Below, piece by piece: positions 34,561-47,654 of a stretch of DNA of 64,000 nt. Numbering within the stretch: position 1 is the first letter of the stretch; each line of letters begins with the position of its first letter. Source of the stretch: Archilochus colubris. Taxonomy: Eukaryota > Chordata > Aves > Apodiformes > Trochilidae. The stretch covers positions 13,343,127 through 13,407,126 of the forward strand of contig CM041092.1 in the NCBI GenBank assembly GCA_023079485.1, in the 5' to 3' direction. The position numbers and the translations under genes were made by a program. The notes under the pieces were generated by a model. The model was not told the origin of the DNA. It saw nothing but the letters and a program-made list of their open reading frames with translations, and did not search any database.

Positions 34561-37446
34561 TTAATCTGGACCTATATGTCAGTAAATAATCTCTGATGAA
34601 AGTGGGAAGTGCATTAGAGCTTGCTAATAATTTTAATTGAGGTGAAAAATCCAATCAGTTATTCAGTGGCTGGAATTCTTCAATTAATTCTTCTTTTCAT
34701 CTGACTGTACACCTGGTTAGATTAAGCACATCTCTGTGGCATTTGAACACCAAAGAACAGAGTGATTATTTGCACTCCAGTAGAACCTAAAGGACCTATT
34801 GTGGCAGACTTTGCACAAAAGGAGGCTGCTTTGTGATTACAAAAACTGCCTCTGCCCCCAGGAAAATACAAGCAGCATTTGGTGACTGAGAAGACACCAC
34901 AGAGAAAGAATTGACTAAGGAGTGTATTTCCTTGCAGTGCTTATGAGACTTCCAGGTTAAACTCTGTCAGAAGACATGCTGTATTTAATTATAATTCAGC
35001 AAGGGTTTTTTTAATGCAATACTGTTAATAATTTGGCCCAGTTCAGGTTTAAACTAGAATAAACAAAATAAGGTGAAGTATTTAAATGAGGTGAGTAGAA
35101 ATGGAAAAAAAATCTTTCAACTTTAAGCAACAGAATAGGCCAAGAAAAGATTACAGACAGAATGCTGGGAAGCTGATCTTAAAGGAGTGATCGCTGATAT
35201 AGAAGGGTGGAGTACTTAAGGAATTAGGTATAAACAATCTCTGAATGTCACAGAGAATAAATTAAGGATGGGTGCAGGCCCAGACACCCTGAATTAGGCA
35301 AATACCTTAAGGAAAGGAAAAGGGAGTAAAAATATTATAGAGAAAGAAATGTTCAATAAAATCAGAGAAGCCGAAGAGTGTAGCATCATGGCAGAGTGTA
35401 TCATGTAGAATGCATTCTGGGAACTGTGAGCAAGCAGCTTTCTGCAGCTGAAAGCAGGCAGAGCAGATGCAGCCATGCACTGTTGGGGGATCAACTGGTG
35501 AGCATCCTAGTGGTCTGAAGAATTCAGTCAAGTTTGTTGCTTGACACTAGCTCTTGAATGTATTCCAAGCCACAAGATGTCTTAAACCTGCTCATTTGTG
35601 ACATCTTTGAGTATATTCAGTACTATGCTAGTCACATACATAGAAAAAACTTGTCACCACACAGGAAATAGTTCATGTATTTAATAGGCACCTATTTTAG
35701 AAATCCTGCTTATAATCATTATAGAGATTAAGAACCTGTGCAAGAACTATATCACCTTTGGCTAAATAAAAACTTGCAACAGAACTGAGAAAGGAAATGT
35801 GTAAACCTTATGTTGAGGCTACAGTAGGCTCAAGGTTTGCTGAGATGTAATACAATATTACAAAATGGAGCCCTACTGGGGCTATTCCTAGGCTGGCTGT
35901 GGTTGAACATAGGGGCTTTTTCTGCAACCTGTCAATGTTGCAGAACAAAGTCCCTGCAGGGGAGCCTGAGTGTGAAGTAGCATTTCCTAGTTTTCCTCCT
36001 CCCACCACAGACCCCAGGTTTCCTTGCCTAAAACATCAGTCACTCAAGTTTGAAGCCAAATTGACAACAAGCGTAGAAACTGAAAAGAGCACCAAGGACC
36101 TTAAGTCGCATTTGGACTTTAAATAAATATTCTTCTCAGTTATGGTGTTGTAAGCCAGAGGTTTCCTCTGCACAGCAATGTATTCTGTGACTCTACCTGA
36201 TCAGGAGCTGCGGGGTGTTGCAAGTGTACAAGTCTCTTTCAGCAGTGTCTAGATGCTTCTTCACTGTTACTCTCATGTGAAGTTTCATAATTTATCTTTT
36301 AGGAAATTAAACAATATTTGTAGGTTTTGCCAAGGAAAAAGCTGACCAGCTGCAGTACAACATTTCCCATTAACTATTACTATTGTCGAGCCAGCCTGTT
36401 AATACAGCCTACAGTGCTTCAAGTGACAGATGATAACTTTTCATTCTGTTTAGTTGCTTAGGGAACAAGAATACACTGCATTATCATCTGCAGTGTAAAA
36501 GCTTTTTCCAGTTATGCATATAGAATGCCAGGATTTTTTCCTCCTACCACGAGATATAAATACTGCAAAATACTAGAAACTGAATCAAATATATGAGTTT
36601 GGAGAATGTACAGGATTTGCTGCTTCTTGTGTTGCCAGTACAAATCATCACAGTCCACTGCTAAGCTAGTATTGTGGTTTGATTGCTTTTCTTTTGGCCT
36701 TTTTCCTTTCTGATGGCTTGTTTCTGTAGCTGGAGGTGAATTTTTCTTTTCCTCATTTACATAAATGTAAGTGCTGCTGAGGAGTACGTGTCAAGAGAAA
36801 GAAGTTACATTGCACAGAAAATATTAAGATTCTGGAGAAAAGGATGTAACTTTACAAGAGATAAATTGACAACTTCCAGTTTCCTAAGAGCACAAATTTT
36901 AATAAATGTGTATGCTTGAGGAAAATAAAATCATTTTCAGGGACCAAAACAGTGCCTGCTACCAGGAAGGTGATCCTGATGTGACAATAATTTCAAACTA
37001 ATGTTTTCTGGGAGGCAGTTCCAGGAGGTGCAGTGTCTTGCCTCTCTGCCTTCCTGGCACTCATCCTTTTCTTCTCCAGCTGTTCACATGTTACTGGGAA
37101 CTTCTAACTGCAGGTTAACAAATGTGACTCTGTAGAAGTCACTGCAGTGCCCATGAAGAGTTTTGTCATGGGCCGCCTAATTCCAGTGAAGGGATTAATT
37201 TTTAACCTTGTAACTGAGAGTAGAATGTTGGTAGGAAAAAAAGTTATGAATAGAAAATTCAATTTGGAAGCTGTATGCAGGCAATAATAAAATGTCATTA
37301 GTTTCTACAAACTATAGATGATTTTTAACTTGATAAATTGAAAAATCAAATCTTTAATCTATTTTCGTGAAGTTAATTTAATTATCATATTGGAAGTTGA
37401 TAGTGGCTTTGGGAATGCAGTTGATACAATTACATTAAACCTAGTT

Positions 37447-37479
37447 AAAAAAAAAAAAAAAAAAAAGAAAAAAAAAAGA
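37447..37479. repeat. Poly(A)-rich run (A20 G A9 ...)
   Basis: A20 followed by GA9 and a short GAA tail. No retroposed body or target-site duplication was recognised around it. Confidence 0.88.
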
Positions 37480-39298
37480 ACAGTACCATCCAGCATTATA
37501 CTTACATAAATTGTTAGTGTTTCAGAAGGGTTGATTTCTGAGATGGTTTTGGAGGAATAAGGAGGAAGAAAGTGAATGAAAACAGGAGGCACAATAAAAG
37601 TCTTGATGGCCAAAAACCTGGGATTCTGCAGTCTGGGAAGAAAATACTTGACTACATGACTGTTCCTTGTTGAAGGCAGAAATTATAAATAAAGCACAGC
37701 AGAGAGAACAGAAGTTCTTTATGGAGCTTTAAACTTTGTTAGAAGTGCAGGGGTGTTCAATAGTTACAGATATCTGGCATATGTATTTGTACAAACCAGC
37801 ATGACATGACACTGACTTTATTTTTTTCTGGGCTATTTTTAACCAAGTATGATGTTACCAACAGCAGTTGTAGAGCATTCTCAATTTAAAATCAATAGGC
37901 CTTAATTATTTGAAATCCAGAGTCACAAAAAAGCCTTTTCAGATCTGAAATTTGTTTTGTGGAAAGCAGGTCCTGTCACAATAGCATCAGAAATCATTTC
38001 TTTTTTTTTCCTTGAAGGTATATAAACTTACATGTCCTCAAGAAAATCTTAAACCCTCACCTTGTATTACCAAAAAGTGAACAAGAAGTGTGTCAGAATA
38101 TCATCTGAGAGTTATAGAGATAGTGAACCCTTTAAGGAGGACTCTCTGAATAAATTTTTCATGAACTTCATTAGTGCTAAACTTACTACTGCAAGTACAC
38201 TGAAACCTAGTGGATAGATATGCTCATGGTACTATCTTGTCTGTAGCCATCATTCTTAAAATCGATCAATAGCAGCCAAATTCCAAAGGCAAGCAAGAAA
38301 GAATAAAGGCTTCTTTCTCATTTGTATCCTAAAATGTGATTCTGCATAGCAACTCAGAGCAAGCAAAGTCACTAAAAATTATATAAAGCACATTAATGCA
38401 AATTGTCAGAGCATACCTCATTGCAGAAGTTGCCGTGTAAAGGGAAACAAGTTCCTCTAATTAAATCTAAAACCTTTACAGCTGTGAAACTATAAATTTT
38501 TATCTATACTAGCAGTAGCTGTAAAATTTAATCTAAATTGAAGTATTAGGGTTTTTTCCCCTCCTACATGAAGCCTTACATGAAATTAGAACATGCCTTT
38601 TAACTTCCACATGAGTACTGCCTCTAAGACATTTCTGTTCTCTTACTAGTAGAAATACTTTTTAGATTTATACTCATTAAATAGTCTCTTTTGTCCTCTT
38701 TCTTTTCTTTGCAAATGGTTTGATTTTTAGTAAGAGTGGGACAAAGTACAAAGTTTGTTGCTTTCCTGTATCTGATGCTCCTGTTAAAATAAACAACAGG
38801 GTCTGAGCGGTGCTGTGTCCAGCTGTGTCTGATGCTCCACTCTGGTTGTAGCTGATTCATGACCCATATAGCAAGCTATCAAAATATCCCTGAAAAATTG
38901 CTGCACCTCTGAACTTGAGTTTGAAACCTCATGAGACAGATTTTTATCAGTTCAGATAAAAATGCTCAGAAAATGTAAAGGATAAATGTATCTTCTTTAA
39001 AAAGATCCAAGAAAGACTATAAGCAGAAGGAATATTTTTCATAATTTAAATGTTCTTGTGAGTCAACCTTCAGGTTAGCTGCTTTGGTTTTATCCCACTG
39101 AACTATACAGGGACTGAGAGTTCTATGGGCTGGTTCCAAGGGCAGGCAGACTCTTGGACACTGCTGCCTTGGCTCAGGCTTTCTGTATCAAAAGCATAAA
39201 GAAAATCTCTGTGCACAGCAGCCAGCCACAGTTCCAGCCTAGTTAAGATGTCACTGAATTCCCTTTAGCAGGCACATATGCAAAGCATTTTCATTCAC

Positions 39299-39413
39299 TG
39301 TTTTTTTTTTTTGTTTCGGTTTTGTTTTGTTGTTTTTTTTTCAGTTAAACTGCTGTTTGGTAGTGGTGTTTTTTGTTTTGGGATGACAATTTTCCATTTT
39401 TTTTTTTTTTTTC
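39299..39413. repeat. T-rich low-complexity cluster
   Basis: T13, TTTTG units and T9 at 39299-39343, and a T16 run near 39397-39412, separated by ordinary sequence. Confidence 0.85.
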
Positions 39414-42400
39414 AATTTCTGCTCTCTTGAAAAATAATTTTTCTAGCAATAAGAACTGTGAGATGAAAAAACTTTCAGAACTCAAAAATGCAAATGTGTC
39501 AGTGTTATTCTCTCTTGACTTACCTCCCTGTGATGGCTGTTGCTGCTGACATGTATAAGCTGGGTGTTTATAAATAAGTCAAAGCAAAAGAAAATATCAT
39601 TGCCCTGGGAGAAGTCCCCAGAGATGATAAAGTATGAGGGCATTAAGGTACAGGTCTGTGATGAAGAATGTTTTTATTGAGTTTCGTAGTGAGAGTGCAG
39701 GTTGCATAACCTCATTCTGTAGCCATTCCCAAACTGCAAATCAAGTTCTATTTTCTGCAAAACTGTAAAGCAGAGCTGGGGGTGGACTTTTATTAGGCTT
39801 ATGTGCAGTACTTAGAACTCTTAATAACCCAATCCTAAGTGAAGTGTCCAAATACTGTGAATAATAATCAAAACATAACAGCAGGAGGTTCCTAATGAAC
39901 AGAATTAATGTATCTCTTGTTCCAATTTAAAAGATCAGTAAACTTGTTATACTCCTGGTGATAAATACCTGGCACTGATATCTTCACTGTTGGAGGATCT
40001 TTTGATTACTTATTCTCAATTTTTTTTTTTCTTAAATGAGTTGTTAGACATTAATAGCTATGCCCCAAATCAGGTTCTTCTGGGCCACTCCTGACTGATC
40101 TCTCATGAAATGAGCCTGGCAGCTTCACATGTATTTTCATTTCCTGGTCACCAGTATGAACACTTGAAAGACCACAACAAATAAGTGCTTCTTTCACAGT
40201 AAATCAAGGCAATGTTAGCCTCCATTAGAGGCTATTATTCAGACTGTATATCCCTGGAGGCAGAGATGAACTGATGTGATTTGTTTTGATGGTGAAGGAC
40301 CATAAGAATCTTTTTTTAAATTACAGCAACACTGTGTTTAAAAGCTGCAGGAGGTAAACTGTTCTTTTTCATTTCTTATGTTTAACACTATGTTGTTTGA
40401 AAACTGGAGTAGCAGAAAGAAGGTATTTATGTAATCCAGACATTTAATAGTACATCTGACTTTAAGATATACTGCTAAAATCCCACATTTCTAAGTCAGG
40501 TTTTTCCTTTGTATGACCTGATTTATGTCACTTCACTTTTCCAGAGTTTTCCTATTCATAATTACAAAATAATACACATTATGTTATCGTTATTATTTTC
40601 AATAAACTTGATACCTATGTATGTCAATGAACTGAAAGAAGCATGTCATCACTGTTCACAAAGGTATAAAGGGTTTCAATATAAATAGTTGTCTTTTCAT
40701 TGCAGTGACTGGATCCTGTTATCTTTGTTAATTCAGGATATGAGGTTTTGTTCAAGGTTCTTAGAAGCTTGTATAGTTTGTGTGGTGATTGCATTTTCAC
40801 CCAAACTGAAGATTTGTGATCAAAAGAGGGGCTCAAAACATATATTTGATTTGGTAGGATATAGGGGAATGTAAAGAAGCATTTCTTAGGTTTGTTTCAT
40901 GGTATGGAAAACAAGCACTGCATAATGATTGAGGCTTCTTATTTGCAATCTAAATCTTATAACTTTATTTTGCCACAAATGCCTTGATTAGGTCTTCCAA
41001 AAAGCATAGCTCCACTGAAACTCATAAAATAGAGTTTCTTCCCAAATAAAGTTTTATGCTGGAGTCAAAACTAGTTTGAGTGCAAAGAATCATAAAGTAG
41101 TCTTACAGAGAGCTGGTTAGTGCTGATACCTGAGGGGAAGCCTGACTTATGCCAGGAACTAGGATATCCACAATCATATAAAGCAGTTCCAGAACTAATG
41201 GACATTTAGAACTCAAAGTTGTGCTGTTTCTAGATCAGGTGCTCCATATTTTGGGCTAGTGGCAGCAACTACTGCAATAAAAATAAAGATATCAGCACAG
41301 TTGAATCTTTTAAAGGTCTCTGCATCTTTTAGTAGCTTTGTTGTTTCTGCCAGGATATTATATCAGATCCACCATGTCAGATGGGTTTTGCAACAGCCAT
41401 TTAGTTGCAAAAATTTGGGCAATCCTTGATTCACTGGCAGAAGTAGAACAGGTGGAGGTTCTGGCACAGGCATCTAAAACTAGAGATTACACAGAGAGTG
41501 ATAGGATTTATGGCATGCTGAATTGCATTCGGCTTTTAGGACTAAGGTAGGGAATGTAATATGGCTTCAAGGAATCATCTTGTTCTGTACACACACAAAG
41601 ACATAGGTTGACAGGGATTATTTAGTTTATTTTAAAACCTATGTGGGAGAGTCTTAGTGATGACACCGGGGCTGAAATGATTCCTGTACAGGTGACCCTT
41701 CATTCACTTCAGCAGAGATTTATTTCACAATCCTGTGTTCAGCAAAATATCAGTGCCCCTACTGATTAAATGCTTGCTGTGGAATCTGTGGGCTTACTTG
41801 CTGGATATTCTTCTGATTAAAAGAAAGAAAAAAAAAAAGATTGATGAAAGATGCTAGAGAACAAATTAGTGTTTTTTACACTTGATTAACTACTTAATAT
41901 TCCTAATGTGCTCAAGGTACTGGAAACACTTGGAGGGTAAATGCAGAGACAACTCAGGACCTGAAAGTGAAAGTCAGTGAGGCCAGATTTTAATTAAATT
42001 TAAATTAAAAAGAGAGAGGAAATTAAAGTATGTCTCACATCAAAAAGAAAAATCAAAGCAGTTTTAACCCCTAAGAAAAGAGAAAACATCCATTGAAAAC
42101 TAACAACCTAGCTTTAAGGAATTGTTACAGTGAAGGAGTTTTCATGATCATCTGTGGCCAAAAATAATTTGGTTCTTGTGCTGTTCAAATAATCTGAAAT
42201 CATATAAATATGTAGTTTAAAATTTAAAGTCATTAAAGAAGTTAAATTTCTATGGGGTTCTGCAACTTTACTCAGGAAAAATGTCAAAGCAATCAGTCCA
42301 GAAACTCAAGGTAAAAGTGGTTGCAGGAAGTTGGAAATCCAGCCATTGTTAGTGATACCAAAGTTCATGTAGCTTTGGTATAAAGGCTTTATGGTTAATA

Positions 42401-42670
42401 TTTGTGTGATCAGTGGATATAACAGCTACATTTGTGGATTCTCAAAACTACTTTAGAAGCTAGCTGACAAAGAAGAAATTCAAAGCAGGTGCATAAAGGC
42501 AATCATATTTTTCTTTCATTCCCACATAGGGAATCAATGTGAGTGTTATGTGCTGTTTTGGTTATAAATAGGTCTTCATTTGTATAAAATATTTAACTTG
42601 AAGTGGTTTCAGTCTTTTCAGTTATATGAAGTACTTTAAACATTTGTCTATGAATTCTATGTTAAATTGG

Positions 42671-42752
42671 AATTGGAATAATTTGTTTAAAGAAAAAGTT
42701 GTGAGTTTCAGAATTGGAATAATTTGTTTAAAGAAAAAGTTGTGAGTTTCAG
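42671..42752. repeat. Exact 41-bp tandem duplication
   Basis: 42671-42711 and 42712-42752 are identical over all 41 bases (each begins AATTGGAATAATTTG and ends GTGAGTTTCAG). The flanks do not continue the repeat beyond a short AATTGG-like lead-in. Perfect identity in unconstrained A/T-rich DNA suggests a recent event, or an assembly or sequencing artefact. Confidence 0.95.
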
Positions 42753-44814
42753 AGAGTTTGAGTAACAATCAGAATGAAAATTCCTCCCATCTGAACCCAT
42801 TTACCTTATTTATTTGACTGGGTAATTCTAGCAAGTTTCCTGTATATCCACACTAGCACTAATGAACTTTAGAAGGTAATTAGTGTAGACATTCTTAGTC
42901 TATTGATTTAGCTGAAATAATAGTTCTGCAATAGTCTGTATTCTCTATATTTGAGAGTGAAGAAATTTGAGGTTTTTTTCTTGGGTGTGTCACAAGTTCC
43001 CTGATAGAAGGACCAGCTCTACTGCAGATTTGTTAACTGTTGTCCATACACCTTGACTGCATTACTTTGCCTTTACTCAAAGGGAACTAGCAACAGAAGT
43101 TGTGGCTTTATATGTTGGTTTTGGTGTGGATGAATTAATTCATTTATGAGAGATTATTATTAATGGATTATAGTACAATCAGCTTGACCAACTAAATTTT
43201 AATGCTACCCTCAGTAGCTTTATATGGTGATTGATTTAATTTCCTTGAGCTAAAGAAGGTCAATTAGAATTTTCTTGTTTCAGTGTTCCCTTTGGGCTCA
43301 TATCTTCTTGAAACATATATTGGGGTGGTTCATCTGGCCCACCAAAAATGGTATGCTGAAATTCCATTTAATGAGACACCAAGATAACCAAACAAGTTTT
43401 AAATATTTTAGAGGAAGGGAGAAAAGTGGACAAGAAGATCAGAAGAATGGCAAGTCATCTGCATTGCAGAAAAATTACTCCCCTTTGTATCCTTAAGCCC
43501 ATTACTGGCTACATGCTCACTGTAGTGCATTTAAGCAAAGAAAATAGCAACATCTTTATTGTTTATTCAGGGGAAGGATTTGTGAGCAGCTGGAAAAAGA
43601 GGACAAAGGGAGTGTAGTTTGGAGATCATATCAAAAACATATGATCCAGAATTTTAACCAGTGTAATTCAAACTCTTTGGGGGTGAGTGCAGCCCTGCTG
43701 GTTTTAAACCATTTGGGGTACTTCCCCTTGTCATCAGTCTGAAATTCCAGTAGCATTGAAGAAGTCAAACAAAGTTATATTTCCACTAACTCATGCAAGG
43801 CTTAAGCTCTACAGCTCCTGTTAAAATTAATACTTCTCTCATGGCTAAGGAACTATGGAAAGACTAAGAATATAAAAAAATGTGCCTAGTGTTTCAAAAA
43901 TAATAGATATTGATGTTCATTTTCTTAATGAAAACTGTGGCACAGCTGATGGACTGGCCAGTGATATCAGTTGTGTTGTATTGAATGTCACCTACTACTC
44001 AAAGAATAAACTGGTCAGTTTGTTCTATCTTGTTATTTATCAGCAAAGTGGAAAATCACTCTGCTTATGTTAAATGCAGTGGAAAAACGAGAGCTGGAAC
44101 AAGCAAAATTAGTCTAATCTCTTGGTATGACCAAAACATATCGACGATATGTAGCAAAATAGTGGGAACTCCAACTCTCTGTTTTTCCCACTGGCATAAA
44201 CCACTTGATTCTCCACTGCATTATTTTAGTTTTCCACCAACACTATTTCAAAGTAATTTTGGAGTAAAATAATGAATAATCGGGTGAAGAATCAGCAATG
44301 AGCCATTACACTGCATACCACCACATGAGTGCTAGTAGTGTTGCTTTTCTTTCACCTAATTTTGCCATAGTTTGTAGGTTCTTCTATACTGTTTTGTCTT
44401 ATTAAGCTTTGGAGATGGTGTGCTTTGTGGAAAAATCTGTTGTAAGACAAAGGACCTTGCTGAAGTGTAAATGAGTTTTTGAATTCTTACATCTGTGCAA
44501 CTCTGCCAGTAACTCCATTGGATAGCATCCTACAGGTGCCTTATTGCTGTTTCTTTAAGTTGAGTAACTTTCTGCTTATCCTAGCAAAGTCACAATTGCA
44601 TTCACTTGTTAAAGATCCTCCTTTTTTAAAATTTTCTAAATCTGATCTTTAGTACACCTAGACATTTGTGATCAGGTGGTTTCAGTGGAGCAGCTGCATT
44701 CAGAAAAAGATGAAGATTTGGCCTAGGTTTACTGTCTGTTTGCCAGTGGCACCCTCGGCTAGTAAAAGTACAGAGTTCTTAGAACGTGAAATCAAAAGAC
44801 ACCTAGGGTAGGCA

Positions 44815-44860
44815 GTAGAGAAAATCTTAGTTTCTCTGTAGAGAAAATCTGAGTATCTTT
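44815..44860. repeat. Small ~23-bp tandem duplication
   Basis: GTAGAGAAAATCT occurs at 44815 and again at 44838, each followed by a T/A-G-rich continuation. This gives two imperfect units of ~23 bp. Confidence 0.6.
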
Positions 44861-47629
44861 TTTCTTAAAACATTTTTTCCCCTTAGGCAAAGGCAGGTCT
44901 AATTACTACAAACAGTGGGTGAGAAACTTCTCTAGAACATGTTCAATTTTGAAAATTCTGTTTTCTGCGGTTCTCGTTTTGAAAAAGTGACTTGTTTTGC
45001 AGAGTGTTGCTTGGTCTTTTAGAAAAACCTTGGGATAGTCTGAGCAAAGGATTGGTGAAATGAACTCCATCCCAAAATAGTTCTGAGTCATCCTGCTGGG
45101 CTGTGTTTGAATATTAAATTATCAAAATATCTCAAACAGTGTTATCTGTTTCTGGTTACTTATTCCTCCTGCCTACAGTAACCAAGGAAAAAATAGAAGA
45201 GATGATCACAAAACATATGATTTCTATGCTAAGAGGGAGAGTTGGCAGTTCTGTCAGTGTTACTTCAATGGTATGTTGTAGGATAAGTGAAATGATCCAG
45301 CTTCCCACCCTTCATATACTTTGTGTGCAGATGAATGACATGTAGAGGTACTTAATCATCTTGTTCTTATCAGCATCACTAAACATAACTGAACAGAAGC
45401 TGTTATTATCAGTGAACAATTTTCAGAATAAGAAGGCAGTAAAATATATTTATCATCTCCAGACAATTTTCAAACTACTGTTGTTAAGTGGATGTCTGCA
45501 AACCAAGCAAGAAAACATTTTCTTGGATAAAAGAATAATCCAAGCACCACTTAAAGTCAACTAAAAGTTTCTCATTGACACTATTGTGTTTGACCCTAAT
45601 GTACTGTGTCAGGCATGTTAAAGGGACATTCATGTTGGGCAATTATATGAAACCTTAGAGTGCTCTCAACTCTACCTTCCCTGTTGAAAGTCATAGCAGA
45701 TCAAAACTTTAAGACTTCAAGGAATCCCTCTCCTGGCTTGTTTTTGTTGCTCCCTATTTTGCCTGACTTACATTATTGAAAATTCCCCTCCAGTCTCCAT
45801 TCACACTGATCTGGGCTGCTGGTGAGACTGGCAAGCTTGGAACAGCAGATCACAAAACTAGGAAGAAAAAAGACAGCAAGTCAGCATGAAACTTTCCAGA
45901 GGCCAGAACTACTAAGGCTAGTGAAGAGGAGCATAGAAAAAAGTCAGGTGTGCAGTGGGTGTTGATGTGGGAAATAGTCCCTGTTTCTTTGAAGCACAAT
46001 AATTAGAGGAGAATGGGATTATTGAGGGGTCTGGTTATGAATATACTTTAAAAAAGTTTGATTGAAGTTCCTTCTACTAAATTAGGACAAGTTCTACGAG
46101 CCCAGAAACATTTCAGTTATTTTAGTTCTTCCAAATATTTGCTGCTTTTGACTTATATAAGATTCCATAAAATAGCTGCTGGATGGCTTGAACTGATGTT
46201 TAGCTCCATCTATACCAAACCTACCACTATAAAACAGCTGAAACAAGTGGATGTGAAAGTAGTCTCCTTCTGCAGGATAAAACTCATGAGTATATTTTAG
46301 AACATGTCTCTTCAGGTGAACTTTAGTAATTCATTTGTATAGCTATGTAACATAAAGATGCACATCAAAATGCATTTTACCATATAGTTCATCGCTTATA
46401 GTCTTCTATTAGTAGGACCTGAGACAATTTTTAAGAAGTGCAATTATGTTTTATGAAAAAATGTTAATGCTGTCTCAGATTATGGGACAGGAATGCAAAT
46501 GGTCATAGACAAGTGTGCTTCTCTTGCCAAGGGATTGTGAAAATGCTGTTACACCTTGACCAAAACTTTTCATTGTTTTGGTTTGGCTTGGGGTTTTTTT
46601 GTGAGCGTTTTTTTTGTTTGTATTGGGATTTTTTTAAGATTTCACTTCTGCATGGCTCATAAATGGTATTGTTGTTTCTTTTCAATGTATTCTGGCTAAC
46701 ACAGTGAGGGCCTGAGACAGAATTTTCCACGTTTTTGTGGAAATTAGCAATGTTTGCTTCATTGAAGTATATGCCTGCTATTGTGACTTCTTAACTAGAC
46801 AGACTGTTAACAAAGATCAGGTGTGTTACCTGTAGAACTTACACTGAGCTTTTGTGGATAAAGGGAAAAATAAAGGTTGTTAGAAAAGCTGTAGGGAAGT
46901 GGTGTTCTGCATAAAAAAATGTGTTCATCTACATGGATAGAGCAGTTATATAGATTGTTTATACTCCTTAGGATCAAAGTTCTACATAATCTTATATATA
47001 TTTGCATAAGTAAGGTAAGAATAAAAGTGTATCTGTGATGCACTATCATATCAGTTGTGTGATAAATGAGGCATCCACACTTTATGATGGTAGATTCTTG
47101 CATAAATGCTTTTCCATGAGCTAAGGTAAAACAGTACAGTATGTTATAATAATTGATGAGTTATTACAAGATTGTCTTCATCTTTACTGACTTTCTAAAA
47201 CAAACAAACAAACAGCATTTCCATGTATTTTGCTTCTGTGCATCTGTCCTGGTTCTTCTGTCCAATATATATTACCTGATTGAAGGATTTTCAAGGATAT
47301 CTTCTCTTCCTGTCACAGGGATGGCCAGTTGTTAATTAGGAAAAACAGGACTTAATGTCAAAGGTTATCTGCATCCATGTTCAGTCTCACTTGAAGTTCT
47401 AATCTGTTTATTTGGTTTAAATTTCTATACTTTGTAGTTCATTATATCCTGAAATAAAACCTAAATATTAAATATTATTATGATGATTAATAATGCTACA
47501 AAGGTATTTTGTGATATACTTATGAATCACATTCTTATTTCACATGTAGAAAAGGTGTTACAGAAGTAGAGAGTATATCTGGGGAAATTAGTTTAGGGCT
47601 GTTTTGCTGTTAATTATGATTTCTGCATT

Positions 47630-47654
47630 AAAAAAAAAAAAAAAAAAAAAAAAA
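47630..47654. repeat. Poly(A) homopolymer, A25
   Basis: The longest uninterrupted single-base run in the window. The sequence upstream does not resemble a SINE or a processed mRNA. Confidence 0.92.

Larger units (their letters stand above)
34561..42670. other. Eight-kilobase unique non-coding stretch with A/T runs
   Basis: No exon or interspersed repeat recognised. Holds an A-rich run at 37447-37479 and a T/TTTG-rich cluster at 39299-39413. Short open frames near 35294-36126 on both strands and at 41338-41550 carry no recognisable motif. Confidence 0.6.

Noticed and set aside
47630..47654. A25 run as the tail of a processed pseudogene or SINE
   Set aside because: No mRNA-like or tRNA-like body upstream and no flanking direct repeat. 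The same holds for the A runs at 37447 and 57205.
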